From assembly GCA_033239125.1 (NCBI GenBank), contig BSWB01000005.1, positions 98,579,994 through 98,643,993 of the forward strand: DNA of 64,000 nt, given 5' to 3'. A model generated the notes under the pieces. That model was not told where the DNA came from. It did no database searches and was given only the letters and a program-made list of their open reading frames with translations. The DNA comes from Fagopyrum homotropicum. Lineage: Eukaryota; Streptophyta; Magnoliopsida; Caryophyllales; Polygonaceae. Below, piece after piece: positions 20,722 to 31,861 of the stretch; position 1 is the first letter of the stretch; every line of letters begins with the position of its first letter. The position numbers were made by a program, and so were the translations under genes.

Positions 20722-22392
20722 TGTTAGCATGAAATATTGTGATATTTTAGGCACTTTTTCTAGATGTATTTCATCCATATTGGTGTTCATTGATGAAGCA
20801 TTGAAGCAATTGTGAGCTAGTTTATCTATATTGTCGATATAGAGGTCTGCATAAGCTTTGTGTTGATTGTAGGCGAATAAGAGCTAAAACCGAACGAATT
20901 AAGAGAGGATGGAGATGGATTGAGCACATCCAAGGATTGAGGACACCACAAAGAAGCTAAGGAAGATGCTAGGATGAAGAATGGCACAAAACAAAGGGGA
21001 TTACGAGCAACCTATGCTTCCACGGTCTAAAATACGGCCGTAATGAAGTCCACGCTCTAAACCACGGCCGTGGAACTTGGCAACATGAGCGTGGAGTATT
21101 CCAGAGAGTTACACGGTATAAAGTACGGTCGTGGAAGTTGTGAAGCACCGTAATCCAATTCCACGCTCTAAACCACGGGCGTGGAATTCCATATAACCGT
21201 GATTTAGGCGATCTTTTGACGAATAAAATATAGACACATTGTCTACACACATGGGCCGGACACTTATTCTATCTTCCGCTATAAAAGGACTGAAGGAGGG
21301 AGATTTCGACACCTTCGCTTACGCTTGCTCGCACGTGCCTAGGGTTCCAGTTGGACGTGCGGAGATTGCCATTTTGCAACGGAGATTTGCAAAGGCTTGG
21401 AGGTTTTGGAAGTTACGCTTTGTCCTTAGGTTTGATTAGAAGACGGATTGACATCCCGTTCTTCGTTCTTATCAAGGATTGTGATTGGTTTGTGTTATTC
21501 CAAATCTGATATACATCATTAACTTTATTTGTGGATTTGAGATTGATTTGAAGTTTATTGAAGGTTTTCGGAGGTTTTCATCTTTCATTCTTCTAAATCT
21601 TGAATTTGATATCATAATGATTGTTGTTGGCTAAAACCCTTTAGCAATTCTAACGTGAAGGGTTGATAGTTGTGGCTTAGATAATGATAGATCGATCGTA
21701 AACAGATTGGACCCTGAGAGTTAGAGAGATTTCGCCAACGAACCAAAATCACGGTGTGTTCTTGAGTTCCACGGCTGTGGAATCTCAAGATCCACCCGTA
21801 ATTTGTATCAGTTTACGAACTTTGCTTTTACTTTGATCCAAGGTTAAAGATTAGCTTTAATCTAGTTTTGGCTTGCCCTTTTCTAGGTAGTAGTGAAGCC
21901 TCAACAACCTCTACTTCGATTTCGAGTGTCACAACCTTAATCGGTTTAGTTAGTCTTGATCCTTGGGTTACAAGTTTGGGTTTTTGAGACTAATTCTTGT
22001 CTTTAGATTCTTTCTATAATGAAGCTTCAACAATCTTTATAGAGAGTGTCTTTAGATAAGTCATATAAAGCCTTGGAACTTCACCGTACATTGCTTTGCA
22101 TTAGCATACCTTTGCAACTCTTAACTCTGTCCTTAGTTCTTTAGTATATCTTGAATCGATTGCCACAATTGGATACCTGGATCTTTAGGGTTGCTGTTTT
22201 CTCAATATTTGCAAAGCTCATACATTTACTTGCTTGACAATTTACAAACTGAATTTGTTCCCCCCAAATCCCTGTGTTCGATACTCTAGAATACTTGCTA
22301 ATCTACGCCGATCCGTACACTGCGGGTTCGCTTGCTTTTATTCTAGTTTTATAAATTTAAAGCTTATTTGCACGCACGCTAAGTGGCGAACA
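20722..22392 (+). repeat. 3' LTR of A1 (family A)
   Basis: 1671 bp, TGTTAGCATG...GGCGAACA. Contains a palindrome cluster at about 21015-21210 (exact 12-mer at 21062-21073), a second at about 21750-21800, and CAACCTCTACTTCG-type repeats. The conserved end module CCGTACACTGCGGGTTCGC lies at about 22314-22332. Confidence 0.95.
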
Positions 22393-22830
22393 GTGGTTGA
22401 GGCTAGGTCGCCGGAGGTGGCGCAAGAGCGTTTGCACAAGGCGGTGTGAGAGCTTCCGGAGGGCACAAGGGCATGGGAGACGACGCAGACTAGGGTTCGA
22501 AGAGGGAAGGAAAAGGGGAGGAAAAGGGCGGTAGTTGTAGGTTATTGTTGGTAATTGTATTTTTTTTCTTTCCTTAATAAAACCGCAGGGCGGCGTTGGT
22601 CAACGCAAGGGCGGTGACAAGGAAGAGGGGGTACGCAGCCTCAACGCCGGGGGCGGCGCTGAGGATGAGTGTCAAGGATGGCCGCCGCAGGAGCGTGGGG
22701 TGTCACCGCGGGGGCGGTGGCCAGTATGTTGCAGAGGCTGGCTCAGCGCTGCGGGCGGCGTTGGGCAACGGTGTAACCGCGGGGCGGGGTCACCCAGCCG
22801 TAGGGGCGGTTTTCTAGATAGAAGCTCCTC
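22393..22830 (-). other. GC-rich spacer of D with CCGCCC...GCGG motifs
   Basis: Contains repeated CCGCCCYNGCGG-like sites (about 22583-22820) in minus orientation, equivalent in place to the palindrome cluster of the A and B post-pol spacers. Frames on the plus strand here are by-products of the high GC content. Confidence 0.6.
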
Positions 22831-22840
22831 TTCTTATTCC

Positions 22841-22893
22841 TTCGGGTTACCTCCCGAACAGCGCCTTTGTTTTACGTCGTTGGCTCGACGTAA
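22841..22893 (-). other. Two hairpins after the gag of D
   Basis: 22841-22858 is the D version of the post-pol hairpin: TTCGGG-AGGTAA-CCCGAA on the minus strand, with stem changes compensated relative to A and B. 22872-22893 is a second perfect 8-bp inverted repeat, TTACGTCG with CGACGTAA, separated by 6 bases. Confidence 0.7.
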
Positions 22894-22904
22894 GAACTCT
22901 ACCT

Positions 22905-24191
22905 CTATGATTGAGCCTCCTCCAGCATCACCTTTGGGTTTATAACCGTTTGTGAAGGTAATCCTCCGGAGGACCTAGTTTCAATCGTTGTGATGGCTTC
23001 CGCCATTTGACCAACCTGTTTTTCAAGGTTCTTGATGTTGGATTTTGTTGTTTGGACATGAGTAGCAAAGTGTTTAGTCAAAACCTGCAACATATCTTCA
23101 GTTGATTGATACTTACCTTGACGGGGATGCTGTTGTTGGTTTTCTCGATCCCTCCAACGAAAGTTATGTTGGTCACGCCAGTTTGGCATGAAATTATGTG
23201 CATAGGGATCGTTCCTAGGCCTTTGTTGTTGTGGTTGTCCATAACCCATCGCGTTCACCTCAGCATCGTCATCCTGTACTTGGGGGCACATGTCCGTTAG
23301 ATGATATGGGTCAGCATATACTCCACAACCTTTGAGCTGCTGTGGGGTTCCCATAAGTGTTAGCCTCTTCACCATTTCCTTCAGCTCCGCGAGCTCAATG
23401 GAGATCTCACTCTTCCCGGTATTCACAGCATGAACTCCTTTCTTGGACGGGGTTCTTCCAAAGTTCCGAGTGCCTTCTGCTAGTTCCTGTATCTTTTCCA
23501 AAGCAAGGTCAGGAGTAGAGTTAAGAATATTACCTCCGCAAGCCGCATCGACGATCCTCCTTTCATTGTCTAGCAAGCCATTTTACAAGTACAAGACTAG
23601 ATCTTGAGTTGAATATCCGTGAAAAGGACAGCTGGATCGGAGGCGTGCAAACCTTTCGAAGTACTCGTAGAGAGTTTCGTTCGCCTCTTGCTCGATGTTG
23701 CTTAGAGCTTTCTTCAAGCTGTTTGCCTTCTTGGCTGGGAAATATTTCTCCAAAAACGCCTTGTGAAGGTTCTCCCAAGTGTCGATGCTCCCGGATGGAA
23801 GGTGGTAATACCAATCATCCGCAGAATCTTTGAGAGTGAAGCCGAATGCCCTCATCTTGATTTGTTCTTCGGTAATGTTGGCCGACTTCATGCTCATACA
23901 CACGGTATGGAACTTCCCAAGGTGTTTGATGGGGTCTTCACCACTTAGCCTATGGAAGGATGGAAGCAAGTGAATGAGACCCGGCTTGAGCTCAAAATTG
24001 ACTCCTTCCCCTAGTGCCGGTATAGTGACCGCAAGGGGGTTTTGAGCCAAGGTGGGCTGCGTGAGTTGACGAAGTATACGGTCAACCATCTCTTGTTGAA
24101 GTTGTTGTTGTCTTCGTTGCCGGATGTGCGTCCTCTCAATTTTTGGATCAAAGGTAGCAAGATCGGGGTTAGTAGCACGGTTTTGAACCAT
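22905..24191 (-). pseudogene. gag: Gag of family D, one in-frame stop
   Basis: ATG at 24191. About 428 codons with a single TAA at 23585-23583; otherwise the same frame continues. The capsid core has PSFHRLSGEDPIKHLGKF, DWYYHLPSGSIDTWENL and FLEKYFPAKKANSLKK, typical of the retrotransposon gag family. A CGVYADPYHLTDMC segment and a coiled-coil (FATHVQTTKSNIKNLEKQV) follow. The frame ends at TCATAG soon after LPSQTVINPK, where a full-length relative would run on into protease. Whether the ending is native or a deletion scar cannot be decided here. It lies 45 bp after the PBS. Confidence 0.88.
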
Positions 24192-24239
24192 AAAAATGGT
24201 TCAAACCAATAATCAATAATAACAATAAAACACTAAAAC

Positions 24240-24257
24240 TTCCCGGCAACGGCGCCA
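24240..24257 (-). promoter_or_regulatory. tRNA-Asp primer-binding site of D
   Basis: Minus strand TGGCGCCGTTGCCGGGAA matches the tRNA-Asp complement at 17 of 18 positions and lies 5 bp from the LTR. Confidence 0.88.
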
Positions 24258-24262
24258 AAATT

Positions 24263-25765
24263 TGACTGAAGGTATTTCTATGGTTGTCTATACCCAATCA
24301 AAAGTAAATCCCGTCTTAGCACTAAAACAAGTATAGTGGTTAAGTAAGGGTCGAACCCAAGAGAGTTACTGTGTTTTATTAGATGCAATTATTGATTATA
24401 GTAACAAGTAACAAAAAGGGGGGTTTTGGTTGAATTGATGCACACAAAAACTTATGAAAATGATTAATGCGACAAGTAAGACAATGATGGGTGAATCTAC
24501 ACTAGGTTGATTTTAAGCATGCAATTTTTACTTTGGTGAGTTCCTTTTAAAAGTTTTCAAGTAATCTCCCGTCTCGATCATATATATGTGTTAAGCCAAC
24601 CGGAATCAACACAACTTAACAGGTTAGTGTTCTGTAAACCTACAAGAACAAATAACAAGTTAGCTTTCAAACAAAGACTAAGGGATATAAAGAAAAGATT
24701 AAAACCGTTAAGCTTATCTTTATATTTGTGTTCCTTTTCTTTAAGTAATTACAACCCGTTATTACTTAAAGTTTACTACTAGATTAAAGACCCGAACCCG
24801 GAACCTATTAATCCTAGTTATTTGCATGCACTGTAGAACCTAAGGTGATCAATCTCAAGTAATAGTAAAACATGCAATTAGACAATGGAGATCAAGGAAA
24901 CACAAAGCATTACTGAATATAAACTTATATTAAAGAAAACTTATAATCAAAGTAACAACGCAGCTTTAAACCAACCCAAAGTAGCAAGGGAGTTAGCAAC
25001 TCATTACAAAGGTAGCAAGATAATCTTAATGGGAAAAGTGGATAATTTTTTTGGCTAACAAGATGGATGATTCTAACAACCAACCAAGGACTATTTATAC
25101 TACAAAAGACACTAAATAGGAGTAAATGGCCGGCCCAAAACAACCACCTTTAATGCCATAAAGGTGGTGTAAACAGCCGGAGTAAAGCTTCTGGTGTTAA
25201 ACCGCAGGGGCGGCCTTCACCTCCGCATGGGCGGTGAAGGTAAAAACGCTTGATCTTCTTCATGGCCGCAGGGGAGGCTAGGCAATCCCGCAGGGGCGGA
25301 TCTTTAATGCTCTTCAAAAGTTTGACCCTTCAACTTCCTGCCGTTTCTGATGCCGAGCCGCCGGGGCGTCCCTATGTCAACGCAGGGGCGGTGACACAGC
25401 CTCTTCATATTCCAGCTCCCAGGTTGAGGCGTAGTGGATGGCACAAGGGCGTTGGTCTTCATTTCTTCAGGGCAAGTAACCGCAGGGGCGCCGGGGCGGT
25501 GACACACTTCATGGCTGGCGCTGGCGAAAGCACAGGGAGCGCTCCGGAGTAAGGTGTCACCCGCAGGGGCGGTGACAAGGTTCCGTTGGGGCGGTGAGGC
25601 AACAGAAGCTTTTCTTCGTGAACGATCTTCACTCCTAAGTGCTTATAACTCCTTCCTTAGCTTCTTTTAGTCTTCTTCTTCTGGACCAAGGAGTTAGTAG
25701 CATAAACCAACACAAATGCAATAAAAAGAATCTAAAAACTATCCTAAATGATAGTGATTCCATCA
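24263..25765 (-). repeat. 5' LTR of family D
   Basis: 1503 bp, TGATGGAATC...CTTCAGTCA on the minus strand. A run of CCGCAGGGGCGG-type motifs lies at about 25200-25600 (exact at 25202-25213, 25288-25299 and 25561-25572). It carries the widespread GTCGAACCC block at about 24350. Confidence 0.85.
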
Positions 25766-25772
25766 CCTATTA

Positions 25773-26408
25773 GTGACTCACAAGATCGCCACCCCCTACC
25801 ATCGACAAACAAGTGGACAAGTGGAGATTTTAAATAGAGAGATCAAAGGTATCCTTGAGAAGACGGTCTCAAAGACGAGGAAGGATTGGTCTTTGAAGTT
25901 GGATAATGCATTATGGGCATATAGGACTGCATACAAGACTCCCATAGGTACAACACCATACAACCTTGTGTATGGGAAGTCTTGTCATCACCCGGTTGAG
26001 CTAGAACACAAGGCGTACTGGGCTATGAAGTGGCTGAACTTCGGCATGAAGGAAGCAGACGAGAAGCGCCTCTTAGACCTTAATGAGCTTGAAGAACTCC
26101 GCTTGAACGCCTATGAAAATGCCAAGATCTACAAAGAAAGCGCCAAGCGTTGGCATGATAAGCATATCATTCCAAAGGATCTCAAAGAAGGAGATCAAGT
26201 TCTCCTCTTCAATTCGAGACTTTGCCTCTTTCCAGGTAAGCTTAAATCTCGTTGGACTGGACCTTATCTAATCAAACGTGTTTTTCCTCATGGCGCAGTT
26301 GAAGAATGGGGTGAAAAGAGCGGAAATTTCAAGGTTAATGGCCAACGCCTTAAAAAGTATTCACCGGAGCTGCCGGTTGAGGAAATCGCGCCGATTACCC
26401 TCAAATAA
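25773..26408 (+). pseudogene. pol: Integrase C-terminal part of element E
   Basis: 211 codons, open to TAA at 26406-26408. Contains the catalytic Glu region ([12 protein letters not shown]), the conserved segment [14 protein letters not shown], and the C-terminal [16 protein letters not shown] fold. It lacks the zinc finger and both Asp residues, which were separated by the family-D insertion. Closely similar to A1 2548-3182, but without the stops there. Cannot be expressed as a working enzyme. Confidence 0.9.
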
Positions 26409-27248
26409 ACACAGGAACGGTCTAGCTACGGACCCAAAATAAGCGTTTCTTGGGAGGCAACCCAAGGTATTGCTTACGTTTTTTGTTTTTGTCTTTCTTT
26501 CTTAGAGTAGTTTAGTTAGTTGTTTTTGCTTTGTTTTTTCCTCGATACCTCCGGTATGTTATGTTTTTGGATGTAGGAATAATGGTTGGGCAAAGGAAAG
26601 ATGCAAAAGTTGGAAGTAATTGACGAAACTCGGATGTTGGCACACAACAGAGACTTCCACGTCCTAAACCACGGTCGTGGAAGTAACAGGTGACCGTAAT
26701 TCCCAAAAATCAAGCAAAATTCACCAAAACCACGGGTTCCGTACAAAACCACGGCCGTGGTTTGCCCCGAGTGACCATGATTTTCAAATTTTTACGGGCC
26801 ACTATATAAACCACCTTCTTCACAAAAAACACACAAAATCCCAAATCCACGCCCCAAACCACGCCCAAAATCGCCGACACCCTTCTTCATCTCGCATTTT
26901 CGTCGTTCGAAGTCCGATTTGTTCGATTCTTGAGCCTAAAGTGGAGAATTTTCGATCATCTACACGATCCAAGTAACAAACAAAGTGAACAATCCACTCA
27001 GCAGAAGGAATTTGGATTTTAAAGATCCAAAACCTAGGTTTTTCTTTACTTTCTCTACTTTGTCAATTCGGCTCTATTTTTCGCAAGAATTTAGAAGAAC
27101 TGCATAGAATTGGAATTGGAATTAGTCTAGGACATTAATTGCTGAGTTTGGTGTGAGATTGTTGAGATTTGTGAAAAACAGACCAAAACCACGGTCCCTG
27201 TACGTTCCACGGCCGTGGTTTTCCAAGAACAGGCCGTGATTTTCTCTG
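26409..27248 (+). other. Post-pol spacer of E
   Basis: Hairpin CTTGGG-AGGCAA-CCCAAG at 26449-26466. Palindrome clusters at about 26655-26790 (exact 12-mer 26749-26760) and about 27185-27240 (exact 27207-27218). Same block order as A1 3183-3919. No gene. Confidence 0.7.
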
Positions 27249-28793
27249 ATGTTGAAAAATATGATTAGAAGGAAATACAGTAGGACCAAGAAGAGAAAGG
27301 ATGGTAGTTCCTCCTCTTCTCAACCTCCCCCTAGTGAACCACCATCACCACCACCTCCTAGAATTCCAACCATCCATGAAGACTACTTTGGAGCTTTAGA
27401 GAGGATCGTGGCCGGTCATAGGACCTCGTTACTTAGTCCTTGAGGAGCTTGAGCTGCTCAATGTTGTCAATGATTTGACGTGGCTCTTGGATAGAGCTGG
27501 TTTGATAGTCTTCTCCACTATTAGAGAGGATGCTTATGAGGAGATCACTAGGGAGTTTGTCACCTCCTTTGAACATAGCCACATGAACCGAATCGTTTCT
27601 TTTAGGCTAATGGAGCAAGACTACGAGTTCTCCATTGCTCAATTTGGGACCTTCTTTGGGTTCCATGAGAGTGTCAATGGGAGATTTCCTAGCGGTGTGT
27701 ACCCTAAGGACTTTTGGGAGGAGATTGCAATTATTTATGCTAGTGAGGATCGTTGGCAACCGGCCGACACCAAGGCTAAGCTCATCTATCACTTAGCCTT
27801 GAAGATAGCTCATAGGGTTCTTTGCGAGTGTCTCTTCCCTAGGACCGAGACCCCCCAAAAGATTAAGACCGATGAGCTCTTTCTCCTCTATTGCATGCTC
27901 TATGGTAGATCCATTGATTGTGCTACCCTTATTGCCTCCACTATGAGTAAGCTGAAAAATAAGAAGGCCGGGAACACTGGTTATGATGGCATGGTGACTC
28001 ACATAGCCAACTAACTAGGGATAGAATACTCCGCTTGCACTAGGATAGCAGTGAGACCTTTAGGTCTCAATAACCTTATGACTATAGAGGCATTATCTTT
28101 CCCCGCCACCAAGCTCCACCTACCGCAGCCATGCCATGGGAGGAGAGAGGTGGTAGAGGTATCCTTTGGCTCCTTGAGTATTCCATTATGGCCGGACGCC
28201 ATAATTGGAAGGCGACCTTTGCGGCTATGCATGCCAATAGGGTAGTAGCTCCTCCGTATGTGCCGGATGATATCCCACTTGGGGATGTTGATGAGGAGAT
28301 GGGAGGAGGTGATGATCATGAGGTAGGAGGTGATGAGCACACATTTGGTACATTCCCGGATCAGCCGGACACCTTCCCGGAGCCACCTAGACGTTCTCCC
28401 CGCCCTTCTAGACCTTCCAGTTCCTCTTCATCACGCCATGCTAGCGTGAGTGAGAGGCCGAGTTAGATGGACGCTCCTCCCACTTGGTATGGAGCGTAGC
28501 CGGACTAGATGGGAGCTCCTCCACCATGGTACGAGCAGGCACCGGTAGCACCGCCAGCTCCCCCACCTCAGGACGCTCCAGCTTGGTACGGATAGCCACC
28601 AGCTTGGTATGAGCAGCTACCGGTGTGGGCCACCGATCTATCCAGGAGAGTGGGAGACCTAGAGATCCGCCAAGACACTCGTGATGTACGGGCTGAGGAG
28701 CATGATCAGATGATGAGAGCCATATACCGCCAACAGTTTGGGTGGAATTTCAGCTCCGAGTTCCGTCCATTTCCTCCACCGCCTTCCCAGTGA
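27249..28793 (+). pseudogene. ATHILA-like ORF of element E, decayed
   Basis: Aligns along its length with the A1 ORF (3920-4757 plus 17885-18585). The start at 27249 reads MLKNMIRRKYSRTKKRK. Breaks: an indel near 27410 shifts the frame, TAA at 28012-28014, one extra base near 28086, and TAG codons around 28464, 28498, 28507 and 28590. The later TAGs stand where A1 has Gln or Trp codons. The stop that matches A1 is TGA 28791-28793. The core motifs are still visible (WLLDRAGLIVFSTIREDAYEE, FRLMEQDYEFSIAQFGTF). Confidence 0.9.
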
Positions 28794-28936
28794 TGACATG
28801 AGATGATTGCCGGTATGAGCCGCCCCATCACCATCTAGTGAGTTTATTTGTTTTCTTTTCTTGTCTTTATTTTTCTTTTGAACATTGAGGACAATGTATG
28901 TTTCAAGTATGGGGTGGGGTGTGACTATGGTTTGTA

Positions 28937-30659
28937 ATAATTGTTCGCCACTTAGAGTGCGTGCAAATAAGCTTTAATTATAAAACTAGAAATCAAGCAA
29001 GCGAATCCGCAGTGTACGGATCGATATAGTTGAGCAAGAATTCCAGAGTATCGAACACAGGGATTTGAGGGGTTAAATCCAGTTATAGATTATCAAGCAA
29101 GTAATTGTATGAAGCTTTTCAAATATTGGGAAAACAACAATCCTAAAGATCCAGATATCCAGTTGTGGCAATCGATTCAAGATATACTAAAGGTATAAGG
29201 ACAGAGTTGAGGGTTGCAAAGGTATGCTAATGTAAGGTAATCGTACGGTGAAGTTCCAAACACCTTATATGACTCACCTAAAAGACACCCTCTATAAAGG
29301 TTGTTGAGGCTTCAGTATAGAAAGGTTCTAAAGGTAAGAATTAACGTCAAACACCCAAACTTATAATCCAAGGATCAAGACTAAGTAAACCGATTAAGGT
29401 TGTGACACTCACAATCGAGGTAGAGGTTGTTGAGGCTTCACTACCACCTAGAAAAGGCAAGCCAAGACTAAGTTAAAGCAAATCTTTAACTTTGGATTAA
29501 AGTAAAAGCAAGTTCGTAAACTAACACAAAATTACTGGTAGTTCTTGAATTCCACGGCCGTGGAAGCTCAAGAACAGACCGTGGATTAGGGTTGTCGGCG
29601 ATTTTTCTCTAACTCTCAGGATCCAATCTATTTACGATCGATCTATCATCATCTAAGCCACAACTATCAACCCTTCACCTTAGAATTGTTAAAGGGTTTT
29701 AGCCAACAACAGTCATATTGATATCAAATTTAAGATTTAAAAGAGTGAAAGATGAAAACTTCCGAAAACCTTCAATAACTTCCAAACTAATCTCAAATCC
29801 ACAAATCAAGAACAATATCGTCAATAGATTTGGAATAACACAAACAATCACAAATCTTAGATAAGAATGAAGAACGGGATGTCAATCCGTCTTCTAAATC
29901 AAACCTAAGCAAGAAGCGAAATCTTCTTACGAACAATCTCCCGAATCTTCAATCTTCCGTCAATCTGGAAATCCCAATATCAAAGCACAAATCTCTCAAT
30001 CGCAATCTCCGCAAGATGTGAAATTAGGGCAATTCCAAGTGTAAGCGGAAAATACGTCTAAGCGTAAGCGAAGGTGACGGAATCTCTCTTCGTCCGTCCT
30101 TTTATAGTGTAAGATAAAATATTGGCCCGGCCCAACTTCGTAGGAGATCGTGGCTTAAAGTGTGGCGAAAAAGATCGCCAAGATCACGGTCGTGGAAGGG
30201 TTCCACGGCCGTAATTTAGAGCGTGGAAACTATCACGGTTTGACACAAGCCTTCCACGGCCGTAGAAGTTGCTGGAATGAATCACGCTTCCCTTGCCAAG
30301 GTTCCACGGCCGTGGACTTGAACGTGGAATGTAGTACGGCCGTATTTTAGAGCGTGGTTTAGGGCAAAACCGTGATTCATCGTTTCCTCGTGCATATTCT
30401 TCAAGCTAGCACATTCCTTAGCTCCTAGAGGTGTCTCAATCCTCGGACATGCTCAATCAAACTCCATCCTTGCTCAATTCGTTCGGAAATAGCTCTTAAT
30501 TGCCTACAATCAACATAAAGCTTGTGTAGATCTCTATATCGACATTATAGATAAACTAGCTCACAAATGCATCAATGCTTAATCAATGACTATCAATATG
30601 GATGAAATATACTTAGAAAACGTGCCTAAAATATCACAATATTTCATGCTAACAATAAC
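28937..30659 (-). mobile_element. Solo LTR of family A in spacer of E, TSD ATAAT/ATAAC
   Basis: LTR 28942-30654 (1713 bp) in minus orientation, TGTTAGCATG...TGGCGAACA. Flanks are ATAAT (28937-28941) and ATAAC (30655-30659), a 5-bp duplication with one change; the uninterrupted A1 copy reads ATAAC. Palindromes at 29552-29563 and 30304-30315 are exact. Confidence 0.93.
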
Positions 30660-31822
30660 TCTACTTACTTTGCTTTGATGATTCTATGAACACTTGCATG
30701 TTTCCTTTCATTGTCACACGTTTCATTATTGCATTGCATGAAAAAGGCTTTGAAAAACCCATAAAAATTTGATAATTTTGAAAATATTTGTGCTTCTAAG
30801 ATTAGAGATGATTTCTATGATGAAAACTACTTGTGGAATGAGTTTTTGATGACAATTGTATGCTTAAATTAAGTTATGAATTGTGAAGAGATTAAGTATG
30901 TTGTTTATCCTTTCTTGCAAATTTCATAATGTAAAGGTTTTATCTAAATCATATTGAGAAACAAAGGTTGAAATCACAATATAAGTTCTTATACTTCTTT
31001 ATGACATGATTAAGGCACCTCGATTTTCTTACTTCTTTCTTTGATCATTTAGCCCCTCAATGAAATAATTGCCTCCTTTACCTATTTGGGATTTAGGAAG
31101 AGTTGAATTTGGCATGTTTGATGTGGGATGGCCATGAAAGCAATTGTTTTCAAAGCGTAGGAAAATTCTAGGTTTGGGGAAATCAATCATGACGATGAGT
31201 AACTCGGCACCATTCACATAGCCGGGTGTTTGTGTCTTGCCAAAGTCGGATTGAGCGATATTCCTAACAGATTATGGTATGTGCATCAAGGGTTTGAGGC
31301 ATCTCGAAACTGAGAAACGCCAATCTCCTAGGCTTCGGTTATTGTGCACCTCTGTCCATAACTCCAAAAGTAAAGTCGAAAAACTATGTACAAAAACTCT
31401 AGAGCAAAGCTCTAAGTTGGTGGAAGTTCAAATGGTAAAAAGAAAAGAGTTTGTGTTGTCCTTCTTCCCGGATTCATACACCACATTCCTTTACAAGTTT
31501 CCCACCGTTTTCCGCATTCTTGACCTTATATGAAAGTCCTTGAGATCATAAGAGTGTTATTTGACTTGGTGATCTAAATTGAAGTTTCACATGCTTGATT
31601 TTGACAATGCTTGAAGGTTATGATGTTTGTCTTGAAGTATTTGCAATTTATGAAGTTTCTTTGTTTTGCATATTTTGGTTTATGGATATGAGTGTTTTCA
31701 AGGATGAGTGAAGCAAGGTTTGAGGATGATCTATTGACTAGAAGCACACCAACCAAAAAGATTGCTTTGTTTTGTTTTGCATTCATATTTCATTCTACCT
31801 TATGTTCTAAGCTTTTAAAAAC

Positions 31823-31861
31823 CTTGCTTGGGGACAAGCAAGTGGCAAGTATGGGGTATTT
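31823..31861 (+). promoter_or_regulatory. Hairpin and PPT of element E
   Basis: CTTGCTTG-GGGA-CAAGCAAG (31823-31842) followed by AAGTATGGGGTATTT (31847-31861) at the LTR boundary, as in A1. Confidence 0.8.

Larger units (their letters stand above)
1..22392 (+). mobile_element. Athila-type LTR retrotransposon A1 (family A), 5' end outside window
   Basis: Reads left to right: pol (RT, RNase H, IN), post-pol spacer, ATHILA-like ORF, 3' spacer, polypurine tract, 3' LTR. The 5' LTR, gag and protease lie left of the window. It is split by family-B element 4758-17857 inside the ATHILA-like ORF and by a MITE at 19249-20020. The gene order matches known Athila elements. Its 3' LTR ends directly against family-D sequence, so A1 most likely inserted into D; the TSD cannot be checked because the 5' end is not visible. 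Confidence 0.9.
22393..25765 (-). mobile_element. Family-D gag-only Athila/Tat-like element, 3' end cut by A1
   Basis: Minus strand: LTR (24263-25765), tRNA-Asp PBS, gag (24191-22905), then directly the post-pol hairpin and spacer, ending at the A1 LTR. Protease, RT and integrase are absent. The organisation resembles the gag-only non-autonomous elements called TR-GAG in plants (from memory). GC-rich motif CCGCCCCTGCGG recurs in both LTR and spacer. Confidence 0.8.
28794..31861 (+). other. 3' spacer of element E
   Basis: Non-coding, homologous to A1 18586-20721. Contains the internal PPT-like AAGTATGGGGTGGGG (28905-28919), a family-A solo LTR (28942-30654), the site matching the MITE insertion in A1 but unoccupied (about 31172), the hairpin 31823-31842 and the PPT 31847-31861. 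No gene. Confidence 0.75.

Noticed and set aside
22596..22945. GC-rich plus-strand frames at 22596-22945 and 25250-25552
   Set aside because: They arise from CCGCAGGGGCGG motif arrays and post-pol spacer of family D; no domain and opposite to gag.
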